64,000 bases of DNA, from NCBI RefSeq assembly GCF_013114545.1, contig NZ_VTXI01000019.1, positions 23,308-87,307 on the forward strand, read 5' to 3'. Below, one piece after another: positions 32,590-41,213 of this stretch. This DNA comes from Vibrio sp. RE86 (GTDB taxonomy: Bacteria; Pseudomonadota; Gammaproteobacteria; Enterobacterales; Vibrionaceae). The notes under the pieces were generated by a model. The model ran no database searches. It saw nothing but the letters and a program-made list of their open reading frames with translations, and had not been told where the DNA came from. A program made the translations under genes and the position numbers. Positions within the stretch are counted from its first letter, which is position 1. Each line of letters begins with the position of its first letter.

Positions 32590-32835
32590 GTTGATCCCTG
32601 CCTCACCTTTGGTAATATCAGTCCTGTTTTATTTTTAGCTTCAAAATAAAGAAGCTAAATAAGAATTTATGTCAATTGCGAAAGACGGCGTAGACTAGAA
32701 GCGCGATTGTAGAATTTACAACCAGTATCAGTTCTGACACGAAATGAACGTTCTGCATCTAGCAGAATATCGTATTTGGCGTTAAGCTAGGTCTGGTTAA
32801 GAAACTATCAAAATAAATCAATTGGGGTATATAAC

Positions 32836-33093
32836 ATGTACGAGAAGCAAGTAGAAATCACTGCAGAAAACGGTCTTCACACTCGTCCAGCTGCACAGTT
32901 CGTAAAAGAAGCTAAAGCATTCGACGCAGACATCACTGTGACTTCTAACGGCAAAAGCGCTAGCGCGAAAAGCCTATTCAAACTACAAACTCTTGGCCTA
33001 GTTAAAGGTACTGTAGTTTCTATCTCAGCTGAAGGCCCTCAAGCTCAACAAGCTGTAGACCACCTAGTTGCTCTAATGGACGAGCTACACTAA
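32836..33093 (+). CDS. ptsH: Phosphocarrier protein HPr
   Basis: Carries phosphate from enzyme I to the sugar-specific enzymes II. It has 85 residues, the standard length. The phosphorylated histidine is His15 in NGLHTRPAA, and Ser46 is in SASAKSLFKL. It is the first gene of ptsH-ptsI-crr. Codon use is that of a very highly expressed gene. A stable hairpin separates it from ptsI. Confidence 0.98.
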   Translation: MYEKQVEITAENGLHTRPAAQFVKEAKAFDADITVTSNGKSASAKSLFKLQTLGLVKGTVVSISAEGPQAQQAVDHLVALMDELH

Positions 33094-33111
33094 TCAGGTG
33101 TTACTATTTTC

Positions 33112-33141
33112 AAAGCCATTTTGTGAAAGCAAAATGGCTTT
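33112..33141 (+). terminator. Attenuator-like hairpin between ptsH and ptsI
   Basis: AAAGCCATTTTG (33112-33123) / CAAAATGGCTTT (33130-33141), a 12-bp perfect stem. It is followed by GTTGG and not a T run, so it is a partial terminator or an mRNA-stabilising 3' structure that would give more HPr than enzyme I. Confidence 0.65.
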
Positions 33142-33232
33142 GTTGGAAATAGGCCCATATATAAGCTACAACTATTCGTTAGCGCACTCATTATTCTCCC
33201 GTTTTTAAAGTTGACCAATTTAAGGTAAGGCT

Positions 33233-34957
33233 ATGATTTCAGGCATCCTAGCATCTCCTGGTATTGCTATCGGTAAAGCACTACTACTTCAAGAAGATGA
33301 AATCGTTCTAAACACAAACACTATCACTGAAGACCAAGTTGAATCAGAAGTTCAGCGTTTCTTTGACGCTCGTAACAAATCTTCAGCTCAGCTAGAAATT
33401 GTTAAGCAGAAAGCACTTGAGACTTTCGGTGAAGAAAAAGAAGCGATCTTTGAAGGTCACATCATGCTTCTTGAAGACGAAGAGCTAGAGGAAGAAATCC
33501 TAGCACTGATCAAAAAAGACAAGATGCACGCTGATAACGCAATCTACACAGTTATCGAAGAGCAAGCATCAGCTCTAGAATCTCTAGACGACGAATACCT
33601 AAAAGAACGTGCAACTGACATCCGTGATATCGGTACACGTTTTGTTAAGAACGCTCTAGGCATCAACATCGTTTCTCTAAGCGATATCGATGAAGAAGTT
33701 ATCCTAGTAGCTTACGACCTAACGCCATCTGAAACTGCACAAATCAACCTAGATTACGTTCTTGGTTTTGCTTGTGATATCGGCGGTCGTACTTCTCACA
33801 CATCTATCATGGCACGTTCACTTGAACTTCCTGCTATCGTTGGTACAAACGATATCACTAAGCAAGTTAAAAACGGCGACATGCTTATCCTAGATGCGAT
33901 GAACAACAAGATTGTTATCAATCCATCTGAAGCAGAGCTAGAAGAGGCGAAAGCAGTTAAAGCGGCATTCGTTGCTGAAAAAGAAGAACTAGCTAAGCTA
34001 AAAGACCTGCACGCAGAAACTCTAGACGGCCACCGTGTAGAAGTTTGCGGCAACATCGGTACTGTTAAAGACTGTGACGGCATCATCCGTAACGGTGGTG
34101 AAGGCGTAGGTCTGTACCGTACTGAATTCCTATTTATGGACCGTGATGCACTTCCTACTGAAGAAGAGCAGTACCAAGCGTACAAAGAAGTTGCTGAAGC
34201 AATGAACGGTGAGTCGGTAATTATCCGTACTATGGACATCGGTGGTGATAAAGATCTTCCTTACATGGATCTTCCACAAGAGATGAACCCATTCCTAGGC
34301 TGGCGCGCAGTACGTATCAGCTTAGACCGTCGTGAAATCCTACGTGATCAGTTACGTGGTATTCTGCGTGCATCGGCACACGGTAAGCTTCGCATCATGT
34401 TCCCAATGATTATCTCTGTTGAAGAGATCCGTGAACTGAAGAAAGCAATCGAAGAGTACAAAGCAGAACTTCGCGCTGAAGGTCATGCATTTGACGAAGA
34501 GATCGAAATCGGTGTAATGGTTGAGACTCCAGCAGCAGCAGCTATCGCACACCACCTAGCGAAAGAAGTCGCATTCTTCTCTATCGGTACTAACGACCTT
34601 ACTCAGTACACGCTAGCAGTAGACCGTGGTAACGAGATGATCTCTCACCTATACAACCCACTATCACCAGCTGTACTAACAGTAATCAAGCAGGTTATCG
34701 ATGCGTCTCACGCTGAAGGTAAGTGGACAGGTATGTGTGGTGAGCTAGCAGGCGACGAGCGTGCAACTCTACTTCTACTTGGTATGGGTCTAGATGAGTT
34801 CTCAATGAGCGGTATCTCAATCCCTAAAGTGAAGAAAGTAATCCGTAACTCTAACTTCGCTGAAGTTAAAGCAATGGCTGAAGAAGCGCTTTCTCTACCA
34901 ACAGCTGCAGAAATCGAAGCAGTAGTAGAAAAATTCATCGCCGAGAAAACTCAATAA
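33233..34957 (+). CDS. ptsI: Phosphoenolpyruvate-protein phosphotransferase (enzyme I)
   Basis: Transfers phosphate from PEP to HPr, the entry step of the sugar phosphotransferase system. It has 574 residues. The phosphorylated His189 lies in GGRTSHTSIMAR; the PEP-binding signature DRGNEMISHLYNPLSPAVL and the catalytic cysteine in GMCGELAGD are in the C-terminal barrel. A good ribosome site (AAGGTAAGG) precedes the ATG. It is the middle gene of ptsH-ptsI-crr, with strong codon bias. Confidence 0.98.
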   Translation: MISGILASPGIAIGKALLLQEDEIVLNTNTITEDQVESEVQRFFDARNKSSAQLEIVKQKALETFGEEKEAIFEGHIMLLEDEELEEEILALIKKDKMHADNAIYTVIEEQASALESLDDEYLKERATDIRDIGTRFVKNALGINIVSLSDIDEEVILVAYDLTPSETAQINLDYVLGFACDIGGRTSHTSIMARSLELPAIVGTNDITKQVKNGDMLILDAMNNKIVINPSEAELEEAKAVKAAFVAEKEELAKLKDLHAETLDGHRVEVCGNIGTVKDCDGIIRNGGEGVGLYRTEFLFMDRDALPTEEEQYQAYKEVAEAMNGESVIIRTMDIGGDKDLPYMDLPQEMNPFLGWRAVRISLDRREILRDQLRGILRASAHGKLRIMFPMIISVEEIRELKKAIEEYKAELRAEGHAFDEEIEIGVMVETPAAAAIAHHLAKEVAFFSIGTNDLTQYTLAVDRGNEMISHLYNPLSPAVLTVIKQVIDASHAEGKWTGMCGELAGDERATLLLLGMGLDEFSMSGISIPKVKKVIRNSNFAEVKAMAEEALSLPTAAEIEAVVEKFIAEKTQ

Positions 34958-34974
34958 TTAGCTAATTCCAATGA

Positions 34975-35001
34975 GATAGACGGCAAAAATTGTCGTCTAT
35001 C
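34975..35001 (+). promoter_or_regulatory. Hairpin in the ptsI-crr gap
   Basis: GATAGACG (34975-34982) / CGTCTATC (34994-35001), an 8-bp perfect stem, 18 bases after the ptsI stop. There is no T run, so it is more likely a stabiliser or processing signal than a full terminator. Confidence 0.5.
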
Positions 35002-35019
35002 TTGTGAGATTGGTATACT
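34990..35019 (+). promoter_or_regulatory. Possible internal promoter of crr
   Basis: TTGTCG (34990-34995), 18-base spacer, extended -10 TGGTATACT ending at 35019. crr has extra promoters in E. coli too. It overlaps the hairpin above. Confidence 0.4.
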
Positions 35020-35062
35020 ATAATTCGACAGAATTAAATTAAAACGTTAGGAGCACGACACA

Positions 35063-35572
35063 ATGGGTCTGTTTGACAAACTTAAGAAGCTAGTATCTGA
35101 CGACAGCGCTGACGCTGGTGCAATCGAAATCATCGCACCTCTATCTGGTGAAATCGTTAACATTGAAGATGTGCCAGATGTTGTTTTCGCTGAGAAAATC
35201 GTTGGTGACGGTATCGCTATCAAACCTGCTGGCAACAAAATGGTTGCTCCAGTAAACGGTACTATCGGTAAGATCTTCGAAACTAACCACGCTTTCTCTA
35301 TCGAGTCTGACGACGGCGTTGAGCTATTCGTTCACTTCGGTATCGATACTGTTGAACTAAAAGGCGAAGGCTTCAAGCGTATTGCTGAAGAAGGTCAAGC
35401 AGTTAAAGCTGGCGACACTATCATCGAATTCGATCTAGCTCTTCTAGAAGAAAAAGCGAAGTCGACTCTAACTCCTGTTGTTATCTCTAACATGGACGAA
35501 ATCAAAGAGCTAAACAAGCTTGCTGGTTCTGTAACTGTTGGTGAGACTCCAGTTCTACGTGTAACTAAGTAA
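35063..35572 (+). CDS. crr: Glucose-specific enzyme IIA (EIIA-Glc)
   Basis: Takes phosphate from HPr for sugar uptake. Its phosphorylation state controls adenylate cyclase and inducer exclusion. It has 169 residues. The active-site pair His76 (FETNHAFSI) and His91 (FVHFGIDTVEL) is intact. The N-terminal amphipathic tail GLFDKLKKLVSD is the membrane-contact helix. Ribosome site AGGAG. Last gene of the pts operon, followed by a strong bidirectional terminator. Confidence 0.97.
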   Translation: MGLFDKLKKLVSDDSADAGAIEIIAPLSGEIVNIEDVPDVVFAEKIVGDGIAIKPAGNKMVAPVNGTIGKIFETNHAFSIESDDGVELFVHFGIDTVELKGEGFKRIAEEGQAVKAGDTIIEFDLALLEEKAKSTLTPVVISNMDEIKELNKLAGSVTVGETPVLRVTK

Positions 35573-35592
35573 TCTCTACTTAGCCGAACACG

Positions 35593-35621
35593 AAAAAACG
35601 CAGCCATTGGCTGCGTTTTTT
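35593..35621. terminator. Terminator shared by crr and ubiF
   Basis: AAAAAACGCAGCCA / TGGCTGCGTTTTTT, a long perfect stem with flanking A and T runs; works in both directions between the convergent genes. Confidence 0.9.
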
Positions 35622-35640
35622 GTATCTCAACTTTCTCTTT

Positions 35641-36819
35641 CTAATTCAGTCCCAACGCATATTTCAATACCTGCGCTTTAAGTGGGCCTGTGTTCTCTGC
35701 AATTTTTAGTGCCGCATTTCTAAGTAGCTTAAGCGGTGCAACATCATTACTAAAGCCCTTGTAGAAGAAGTCCATTCCAGACTGCATCAGTAGATTATCA
35801 GGGCGACGTTTACGCTCATACTGACTTAATCGTTCTGCGGATAGTTCACTCTGACCACTCGTGACATCCAACAACACCGCGACATCTTTAAAGCCAAGGT
35901 TTACCCCCTGCCCTGCAAGCGGGTTAATAGTATGTGCTGAATCACCCACTAAGACGCAGTTTCTCGCATGGTACTTTTGAGCATGACGTCGGGTCAGAGG
36001 AAACGAGCCGGATTGAAGCACTTTGATATCCCCTAATTCCTGTGGGAAATGGGCCAACACCTCCTCACGTAACTCAGCAGATGACATAGAAGATAAACGC
36101 TTAATTCGACTTGGCGAGTCGTACCAAACCAGAGAACCTTGAGCGACTTCTTTCCCATCCACTTGCAAAGAAGACAATGGCAAGAACGATCTTGGCCCTG
36201 ACGGCGTAAATTGCTGCCAAGTAATGTCTTGCTGTTGAAGTGCGGTCTCAACATTGATGAGCATACAGTGCTGGCGGTAATCCCAAGCAGTAATCCCGAC
36301 ACCCGCTAGTTGGCGAACTTTTGAGTTTGCGCCATCCGCTCCGACAACTAAGCCTGCACTAAATCGGGTTCCTGAAGCCAGCTGAACGGTATTTACATCA
36401 CCAAACTCAATGTTCTCTAACGTATCAGGGCAATGAAGTGTGATGTTGTCGAACGCTTCAAACTGCTGCCAAAGGCCTAGTTGTATCAGTCGGTTCTCAA
36501 CAATGTAACCTAACTGCTCCATCTCTAACTGCTCTGCATGAAAGCGGGTTCTGCATTCAGGATGTTCCCAGGTCTCTAAGCGGCGATACGGGCATACGCG
36601 CATTTGAGAAATTGATTCCCACGCGCCGAGCTGATCAAGAATTGCCACAGAATGCTCTGAAATGGCAGATACTCGAATATCCATTGGTTGATCCGAAGAA
36701 AAAGCTTTTGGCTCAGCGCCATCAACAACGACAACACTGCGCCCTTGTTTCGCAAAACCAATGGCGGTCGCAGCACCGACCATGCCACCACCAATAACGG
36801 CAACATCAAAATCGCTCAT
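35641..36819 (-). CDS. ubiF: Ubiquinone-synthesis flavin hydroxylase UbiF-like
   Basis: FAD-dependent monooxygenase of ubiquinone synthesis. From ATG 36819 it has 392 residues, equal to E. coli UbiF. Motifs: the dinucleotide fold DVAVIGGGMVGAA, then VGADGANSKVR (the DG fingerprint) and VLVGDSAHTINPLAGQGVNLG, the GD signature of this hydroxylase family. The frame is open 46 codons further upstream, but that extension is unlike the family. Divergence from miaB is the same as in E. coli, which favours UbiF over UbiH or UbiI. Confidence 0.88.
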   Translation of the reverse strand: MSDFDVAVIGGGMVGAATAIGFAKQGRSVVVVDGAEPKAFSSDQPMDIRVSAISEHSVAILDQLGAWESISQMRVCPYRRLETWEHPECRTRFHAEQLEMEQLGYIVENRLIQLGLWQQFEAFDNITLHCPDTLENIEFGDVNTVQLASGTRFSAGLVVGADGANSKVRQLAGVGITAWDYRQHCMLINVETALQQQDITWQQFTPSGPRSFLPLSSLQVDGKEVAQGSLVWYDSPSRIKRLSSMSSAELREEVLAHFPQELGDIKVLQSGSFPLTRRHAQKYHARNCVLVGDSAHTINPLAGQGVNLGFKDVAVLLDVTSGQSELSAERLSQYERKRRPDNLLMQSGMDFFYKGFSNDVAPLKLLRNAALKIAENTGPLKAQVLKYALGLN

Positions 36820-37015
36820 AATTTGTTCTTCATCATATTGATTATTTGGCTGTTTTTCATTGTACGTTTTCATTACTAAAATGTAACCAAAAACCTCAGC
36901 CGCTATACGGGCAAATCCCTTGTTTAATAACGCTTTGAATTGATTTGCTTGCAGCACTAGTCAGTCGGTTTTTAAAGCAGTACAATACGCCGCTCTCTGC
37001 ATTGTGAGCAGAAAT

Positions 37016-37044
37016 TTGAGTCATCAACAGCATTATTTTATAGA
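37016..37044 (+). promoter_or_regulatory. Sigma-70 promoter upstream of miaB
   Basis: TTGAGT (37016-37021), 17-base spacer, TATAGA (37039-37044), about 60 bases before the miaB start. Confidence 0.5.
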
Positions 37045-37105
37045 TGACCTATTGTAACACTGGGCGATTTGCTCCCTTATTTTAAACTAACGATCGAGCG
37101 AACAA

Positions 37106-38530
37106 ATGAGTAAGAAACTGCTAATTAAAACCTGGGGTTGCCAGATGAACGAATACGATTCATCAAAAATGGCAGACCTTCTAAATGCCGCAAATGGCTT
37201 TGAACTGACAGAAGATCCAGAAGAGGCAGATGTACTTCTACTCAATACCTGTTCTATTCGCGAAAAAGCGCAAGAAAAAGTGTTCCACCAGCTTGGTCGT
37301 TGGAAAACTCTAAAAGACAAGAAAGAAGGCGTTGTTATCGGCGTTGGTGGTTGTGTAGCGACTCAAGAAGGCGACCACATCCGTGAACGTGCACCGTTTG
37401 TTGATGTTATCTTTGGCCCGCAAACTCTGCACCGTCTACCAGAGATGATCAAACAATCTCAAAGCAACGACGCTCCTGTCATGGACATCTCTTTCCCTGA
37501 GATTGAAAAATTTGACCGTCTACCAGAACCACGTGCTGAAGGTGCAACGGCGTTCGTTTCAATCATGGAAGGCTGTTCTAAGTACTGTACTTACTGTGTT
37601 GTTCCATACACACGTGGCGAAGAAGTAAGCCGTCCGATGGATGACGTACTATTCGAAATCGCACAGTTAGCAGACCAAGGCGTCCGTGAAGTAAACCTTC
37701 TAGGTCAGAACGTTAACGCATACCGTGGCCCAACACATGAAGGTGATATCTGTTCATTCGCAGAACTGCTTCGTCTTGTTGCTTCTATCGATGGTATTGA
37801 CCGTATTCGTTTCACAACAAGCCACCCGCTTGAGTTTACTGATGACATCATCGCCGTTTACGAAGATACACCAGAGCTAGTAAGCTTCCTTCACCTGCCG
37901 GTTCAAAGTGGTAGCGACCGTATTCTTACTATGATGAAGCGTCCGCACACGGCTATCGAATACAAGTCGATCATTCGTAAGCTACGTAAAGCGCGCCCTG
38001 ATATTCAAATCAGCTCTGACTTTATTGTTGGCTTCCCTGGTGAAACAGCAAAAGATCACCAAGACACCATGAAGCTAATCAAAGACGTTGATTTCGATAT
38101 GAGCTTCAGCTTTATCTTCTCACCACGTCCAGGTACGCCAGCAGCGGATTACCCATGTGATGTGCCAGAACAAGAGAAGAAAGAGCGCCTGTACGAACTA
38201 CAGCAAACGGTTAATGCACAGGCAATGCGCTACTCACGTCTAATGTTGGACACCGAGCAACGCGTTCTTGTTGAAGGTCCATCTAAAAAGAATCTAATGG
38301 AGCTTCGCGCACGTACAGAGAACAACCGCGTTGTAAACTTCGAAGGCAATGCCGACCTTATTGGTCAATTTGTTGATGTGAAGATTACCGATGTATTTGC
38401 AAACTCTCTACGTGGTGAACTGGTTCGTACTGAGAAAGACATGGACCTTCGTACTATGATTTCACCAACGCAAATGATGGCGAAAACAAAACGCGAAGAT
38501 GAGCTAGGTGTAGCGACTTTTACGCCTTAA
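37106..38530 (+). CDS. miaB: tRNA methylthiotransferase MiaB
   Basis: Radical-SAM enzyme that adds the methylthio group to i6A37 of tRNA. It has 474 residues: an N-terminal UPF0004 domain with three cluster cysteines (WGCQMNEYD, LNTCSIREKA, GVGGCVATQEG), the radical-SAM motif CSKYCTYCVVPYTRG, and a C-terminal TRAM domain (about 378-441). It opens a run of co-directional genes (ybeZ, ybeY, corC, lnt), as in E. coli. A hairpin after the stop may limit read-through. Confidence 0.97.
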   Translation: MSKKLLIKTWGCQMNEYDSSKMADLLNAANGFELTEDPEEADVLLLNTCSIREKAQEKVFHQLGRWKTLKDKKEGVVIGVGGCVATQEGDHIRERAPFVDVIFGPQTLHRLPEMIKQSQSNDAPVMDISFPEIEKFDRLPEPRAEGATAFVSIMEGCSKYCTYCVVPYTRGEEVSRPMDDVLFEIAQLADQGVREVNLLGQNVNAYRGPTHEGDICSFAELLRLVASIDGIDRIRFTTSHPLEFTDDIIAVYEDTPELVSFLHLPVQSGSDRILTMMKRPHTAIEYKSIIRKLRKARPDIQISSDFIVGFPGETAKDHQDTMKLIKDVDFDMSFSFIFSPRPGTPAADYPCDVPEQEKKERLYELQQTVNAQAMRYSRLMLDTEQRVLVEGPSKKNLMELRARTENNRVVNFEGNADLIGQFVDVKITDVFANSLRGELVRTEKDMDLRTMISPTQMMAKTKREDELGVATFTP

Positions 38531-38583
38531 GCTTGAAATTACCGCTCTGAGTATCCATCTTAGAAAAGGTATTTAAGATCATT

Positions 38584-38609
38584 AGAAGCCCGGTCTAAAT
38601 CGGGCTTCT
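38584..38609 (+). terminator. Hairpin between miaB and ybeZ
   Basis: AGAAGCCCG (38584-38592) / CGGGCTTCT (38601-38609), 9-bp stem with an 8-base loop and only a short T-rich tail, so probably a partial terminator. Confidence 0.6.
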
Positions 38610-38626
38610 TCAAATGTGAGGCAACT

Positions 38627-39739
38627 TTGAGCAATAAAATTGTTACTCTAGAGATAAATCTAGAACCTTCAGATAACCGCCGTTTAGCAAGCCTGTGCGG
38701 TCCTTTCGATGACAACATTAAGCATCTAGAACGTCGTTTAGGCGTTGAAATTAGCTATCGTGGCAACTTCTTTACTATCGTAGGCAAGCCGCACACTAGC
38801 GCAGCGGCACTCGAAATTATCAAAACGCTTTATGTCAACACCGCGCCAGTTCGTGGCAACATTCCTGATGTTGAACCTGACGAGATTCATCTCGCGATAA
38901 AGGAAACGGGTGTATTAGAGCAAGATCTAGAAGCAAGTTTTGAGCACGGCAAAGAAGTCTTCATCAAGACTAAAAAAGGTGTCATTAAACCTCGTACACC
39001 AAATCAAGGTCAGTACTTGATGAATATGGTGACTCATGACATCTCGTTCGGTATTGGTCCTGCCGGTACAGGTAAGACTTACTTGGCGGTTGCAGCCGCA
39101 GTTGATGCTTTAGAGCGCCAAGAGATTCGTCGAATATTGCTGACTCGTCCTGCTGTTGAAGCGGGTGAAAAACTCGGTTTCCTACCTGGTGACTTGAGCC
39201 AAAAAGTCGACCCTTACTTACGTCCTCTTTACGATGCTCTATTTGAGATGCTTGGGTTTGAGAAAGTCGAGAAACTGATCGAACGTAATGTTATCGAGGT
39301 AGCACCGCTTGCTTATATGCGTGGCCGTACTCTCAACGATGCATTTATCATTCTTGATGAGAGTCAGAACACCACTGTTGAACAGATGAAGATGTTCCTG
39401 ACGCGTATCGGTTTTAACTCTCGTGCAGTCATTACCGGTGACATTACTCAGATTGATTTACCACGAGGTGCGAAGTCAGGACTTCGTCATGCGATTGAAG
39501 TACTGAGCGACGTGGATGACATCAGCTTTAACTTCTTCCTAGCAGACGATGTTGTTCGTCACCCAGTCGTTGCGCGCATTGTTAATGCTTATGAAAAGTG
39601 GGAAGCAAAGGATCAGAAAGAGCGTAAAGAACGCGATCGCATCCGTCGTGAAGAGCGTGAAGCGCAGCAGGCAGCTAACCAAGCGTTAGTAGAAGCCGCA
39701 GCGACAGCAACAAGTACGACGGTAAAAGAGAATAACTAA
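38627..39739 (+). CDS. ybeZ: PhoH-like ATPase YbeZ
   Basis: A 370-residue PhoH-family NTPase that works with the RNase-like YbeY in RNA metabolism. An N-terminal KH-like region (LASLCGPFDDNIKHLERR) precedes the P-loop GPAGTGKTYLA, the Walker B FIILDESQN and VITGDITQIDLPRG. Translation most likely begins at a TTG (38627) with GAGG six bases upstream; no in-frame ATG gives the conserved N-terminus. Two bases separate it from ybeY. The acidic/basic C-terminal tail (about 328-370) is variable among species. Confidence 0.93.
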   Translation: MSNKIVTLEINLEPSDNRRLASLCGPFDDNIKHLERRLGVEISYRGNFFTIVGKPHTSAAALEIIKTLYVNTAPVRGNIPDVEPDEIHLAIKETGVLEQDLEASFEHGKEVFIKTKKGVIKPRTPNQGQYLMNMVTHDISFGIGPAGTGKTYLAVAAAVDALERQEIRRILLTRPAVEAGEKLGFLPGDLSQKVDPYLRPLYDALFEMLGFEKVEKLIERNVIEVAPLAYMRGRTLNDAFIILDESQNTTVEQMKMFLTRIGFNSRAVITGDITQIDLPRGAKSGLRHAIEVLSDVDDISFNFFLADDVVRHPVVARIVNAYEKWEAKDQKERKERDRIRREEREAQQAANQALVEAAATATSTTVKENN

Positions 39740-39741
39740 GC

Positions 39742-40203
39742 ATGAGCATTGAACTCGATCTACAATTCGCAGTCGAAAGTGAAGAAGGTCTTCCTACTGA
39801 GCAAGATTTTCAAACTTGGTTAGATAAAACCATCATCCCTTTCCAAAAGGATGCAGAACTGACCGTTCGACTAGTGGATGAGCAAGAGAGCCACCAGCTC
39901 AACCATGAGTACCGTGGAAAAGACAAGCCAACCAATGTGCTGTCTTTTCCATTTGAAGCGCCTCCAGGCATGGAAATCAACTTACTAGGCGATCTAATCA
40001 TCTGCCGACAAGTTGTAGAACGTGAAGCGGTAGAGCAAAACAAACCTCTCATGGCTCACTGGGCGCATATGGTTGTACATGGTAGCTTGCATCTGCTAGG
40101 TTATGATCATATCGAGGATGACGAAGCTGAAGAGATGGAGTCACTCGAAACAGAAATCATGCAAGATATGGGCTTTGAAGACCCCTATATTGCAGAGAAA
40201 TAG
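39742..40203 (+). CDS. ybeY: Endoribonuclease/rRNA maturation factor YbeY
   Basis: A 153-residue metal-dependent ribonuclease needed for 16S rRNA 3'-end maturation and 70S quality control. The zinc motif is HGSLHLLGYDH (H-x3-H-x5-H). The upstream NHEYRGKDKPTNVLSFPFE is the other family signature. It starts 2 bases after ybeZ and precedes corC. Confidence 0.96.
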   Translation: MSIELDLQFAVESEEGLPTEQDFQTWLDKTIIPFQKDAELTVRLVDEQESHQLNHEYRGKDKPTNVLSFPFEAPPGMEINLLGDLIICRQVVEREAVEQNKPLMAHWAHMVVHGSLHLLGYDHIEDDEAEEMESLETEIMQDMGFEDPYIAEK

Positions 40204-40276
40204 AGGGATAGCGATTTTCGCTAATCCCTCAACGTGTGCTATCACACATCTGATAGCGTTACTTAAATGAGAAACA

Positions 40277-41176
40277 ATGAACGAAGACAATTCGCCCTCT
40301 TCTCTAGAAGGTAAGAAAGAAAAATCTGAAGGTCCGAGTAGAAAGTCCTTCTTCGGACGCCTAGGTCAACTTTTTCAAGGTGAACCAAAAGATCGCCAAG
40401 AGCTTGTGGAAGTATTCCGTGACTCTGAAGAGAATGACCTGATCGACCACGACACTCGCGATATGCTCGAAGGTGTCATGGAGATCTCAGAAATGCGTGT
40501 GCGCGACATCATGTTACCGCGCTCGCAGATGGTTACTGTTGACCGTAGTGACGATTTAGACACTTTGGTTAACCTCATCACTGATGCTCAGCACTCTCGC
40601 TACCCAGTCATCAGCGAAGATAAAGACCATGTTGAAGGTATTCTGCTTGCGAAGGACTTACTTAAATACTTGGGCTCTGGCAGCGAACCATTTGATATCG
40701 AACAAGTTATCCGTCCTGCGGTTGTTGTTCCTGAAAGTAAGCGTGTCGATCGCCTACTGAAAGAGTTCCGTGAAGAACGTTATCACATGTCGATTGTTGT
40801 CGATGAGTTCGGTGGGGTATCTGGCCTTGTCACCATCGAGGATATTCTCGAAGAAATCGTTGGAGAGATCGAAGACGAATTCGACGACGAAGAAGAGCTA
40901 GATATTCGTAAACTGAGCAAACACACATTTGCAGTGAAAGCACTCACCACAATCGAAGAGTTTAACGATACGTTCAACACTTCATTCAGTGATGAGGAAG
41001 TAGATACTGTAGGTGGTATGGTAATGACAGCATTTGGTCACTTACCATCACGTGGGGAAGTGGTAGAGATTGAAGGTTATAGCTTCAAAGTTACCTCTGC
41101 TGATAATCGCCGCGTGTTACAGCTTCAGGTTACCATCCCAGACGAAGAGCTTGTTACAGACTCTACCGAAGAGTAA
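40277..41176 (+). CDS. corC: CorC/HlyC-type CBS-domain protein (YbeX)
   Basis: A 299-residue cytoplasmic protein with two CBS domains (about 70-190; MRVRDIMLPRSQMVTV and RYHMSIVVDEFGGVSGLVT) and a C-terminal CorC_HlyC domain (about 205-290). Historically linked to Mg/Co efflux, more recently to ribosome metabolism in E. coli. It sits between ybeY and lnt in the conserved block. A hairpin without a T run (about 40203-40230) lies in the short gap before it. Confidence 0.93.
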   Translation: MNEDNSPSSLEGKKEKSEGPSRKSFFGRLGQLFQGEPKDRQELVEVFRDSEENDLIDHDTRDMLEGVMEISEMRVRDIMLPRSQMVTVDRSDDLDTLVNLITDAQHSRYPVISEDKDHVEGILLAKDLLKYLGSGSEPFDIEQVIRPAVVVPESKRVDRLLKEFREERYHMSIVVDEFGGVSGLVTIEDILEEIVGEIEDEFDDEEELDIRKLSKHTFAVKALTTIEEFNDTFNTSFSDEEVDTVGGMVMTAFGHLPSRGEVVEIEGYSFKVTSADNRRVLQLQVTIPDEELVTDSTEE

Positions 41177-41213
41177 CGCTACTCTCCCATAAGGGAACAC
41201 AAAGAATATAACG

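Noticed and set aside
32707..32721. TTGTA-N5-TACAA dyad upstream of ptsH as an operator
   Set aside because: Only five bases per arm in AT-rich DNA, with no match to a regulator of the pts genes that I could name.
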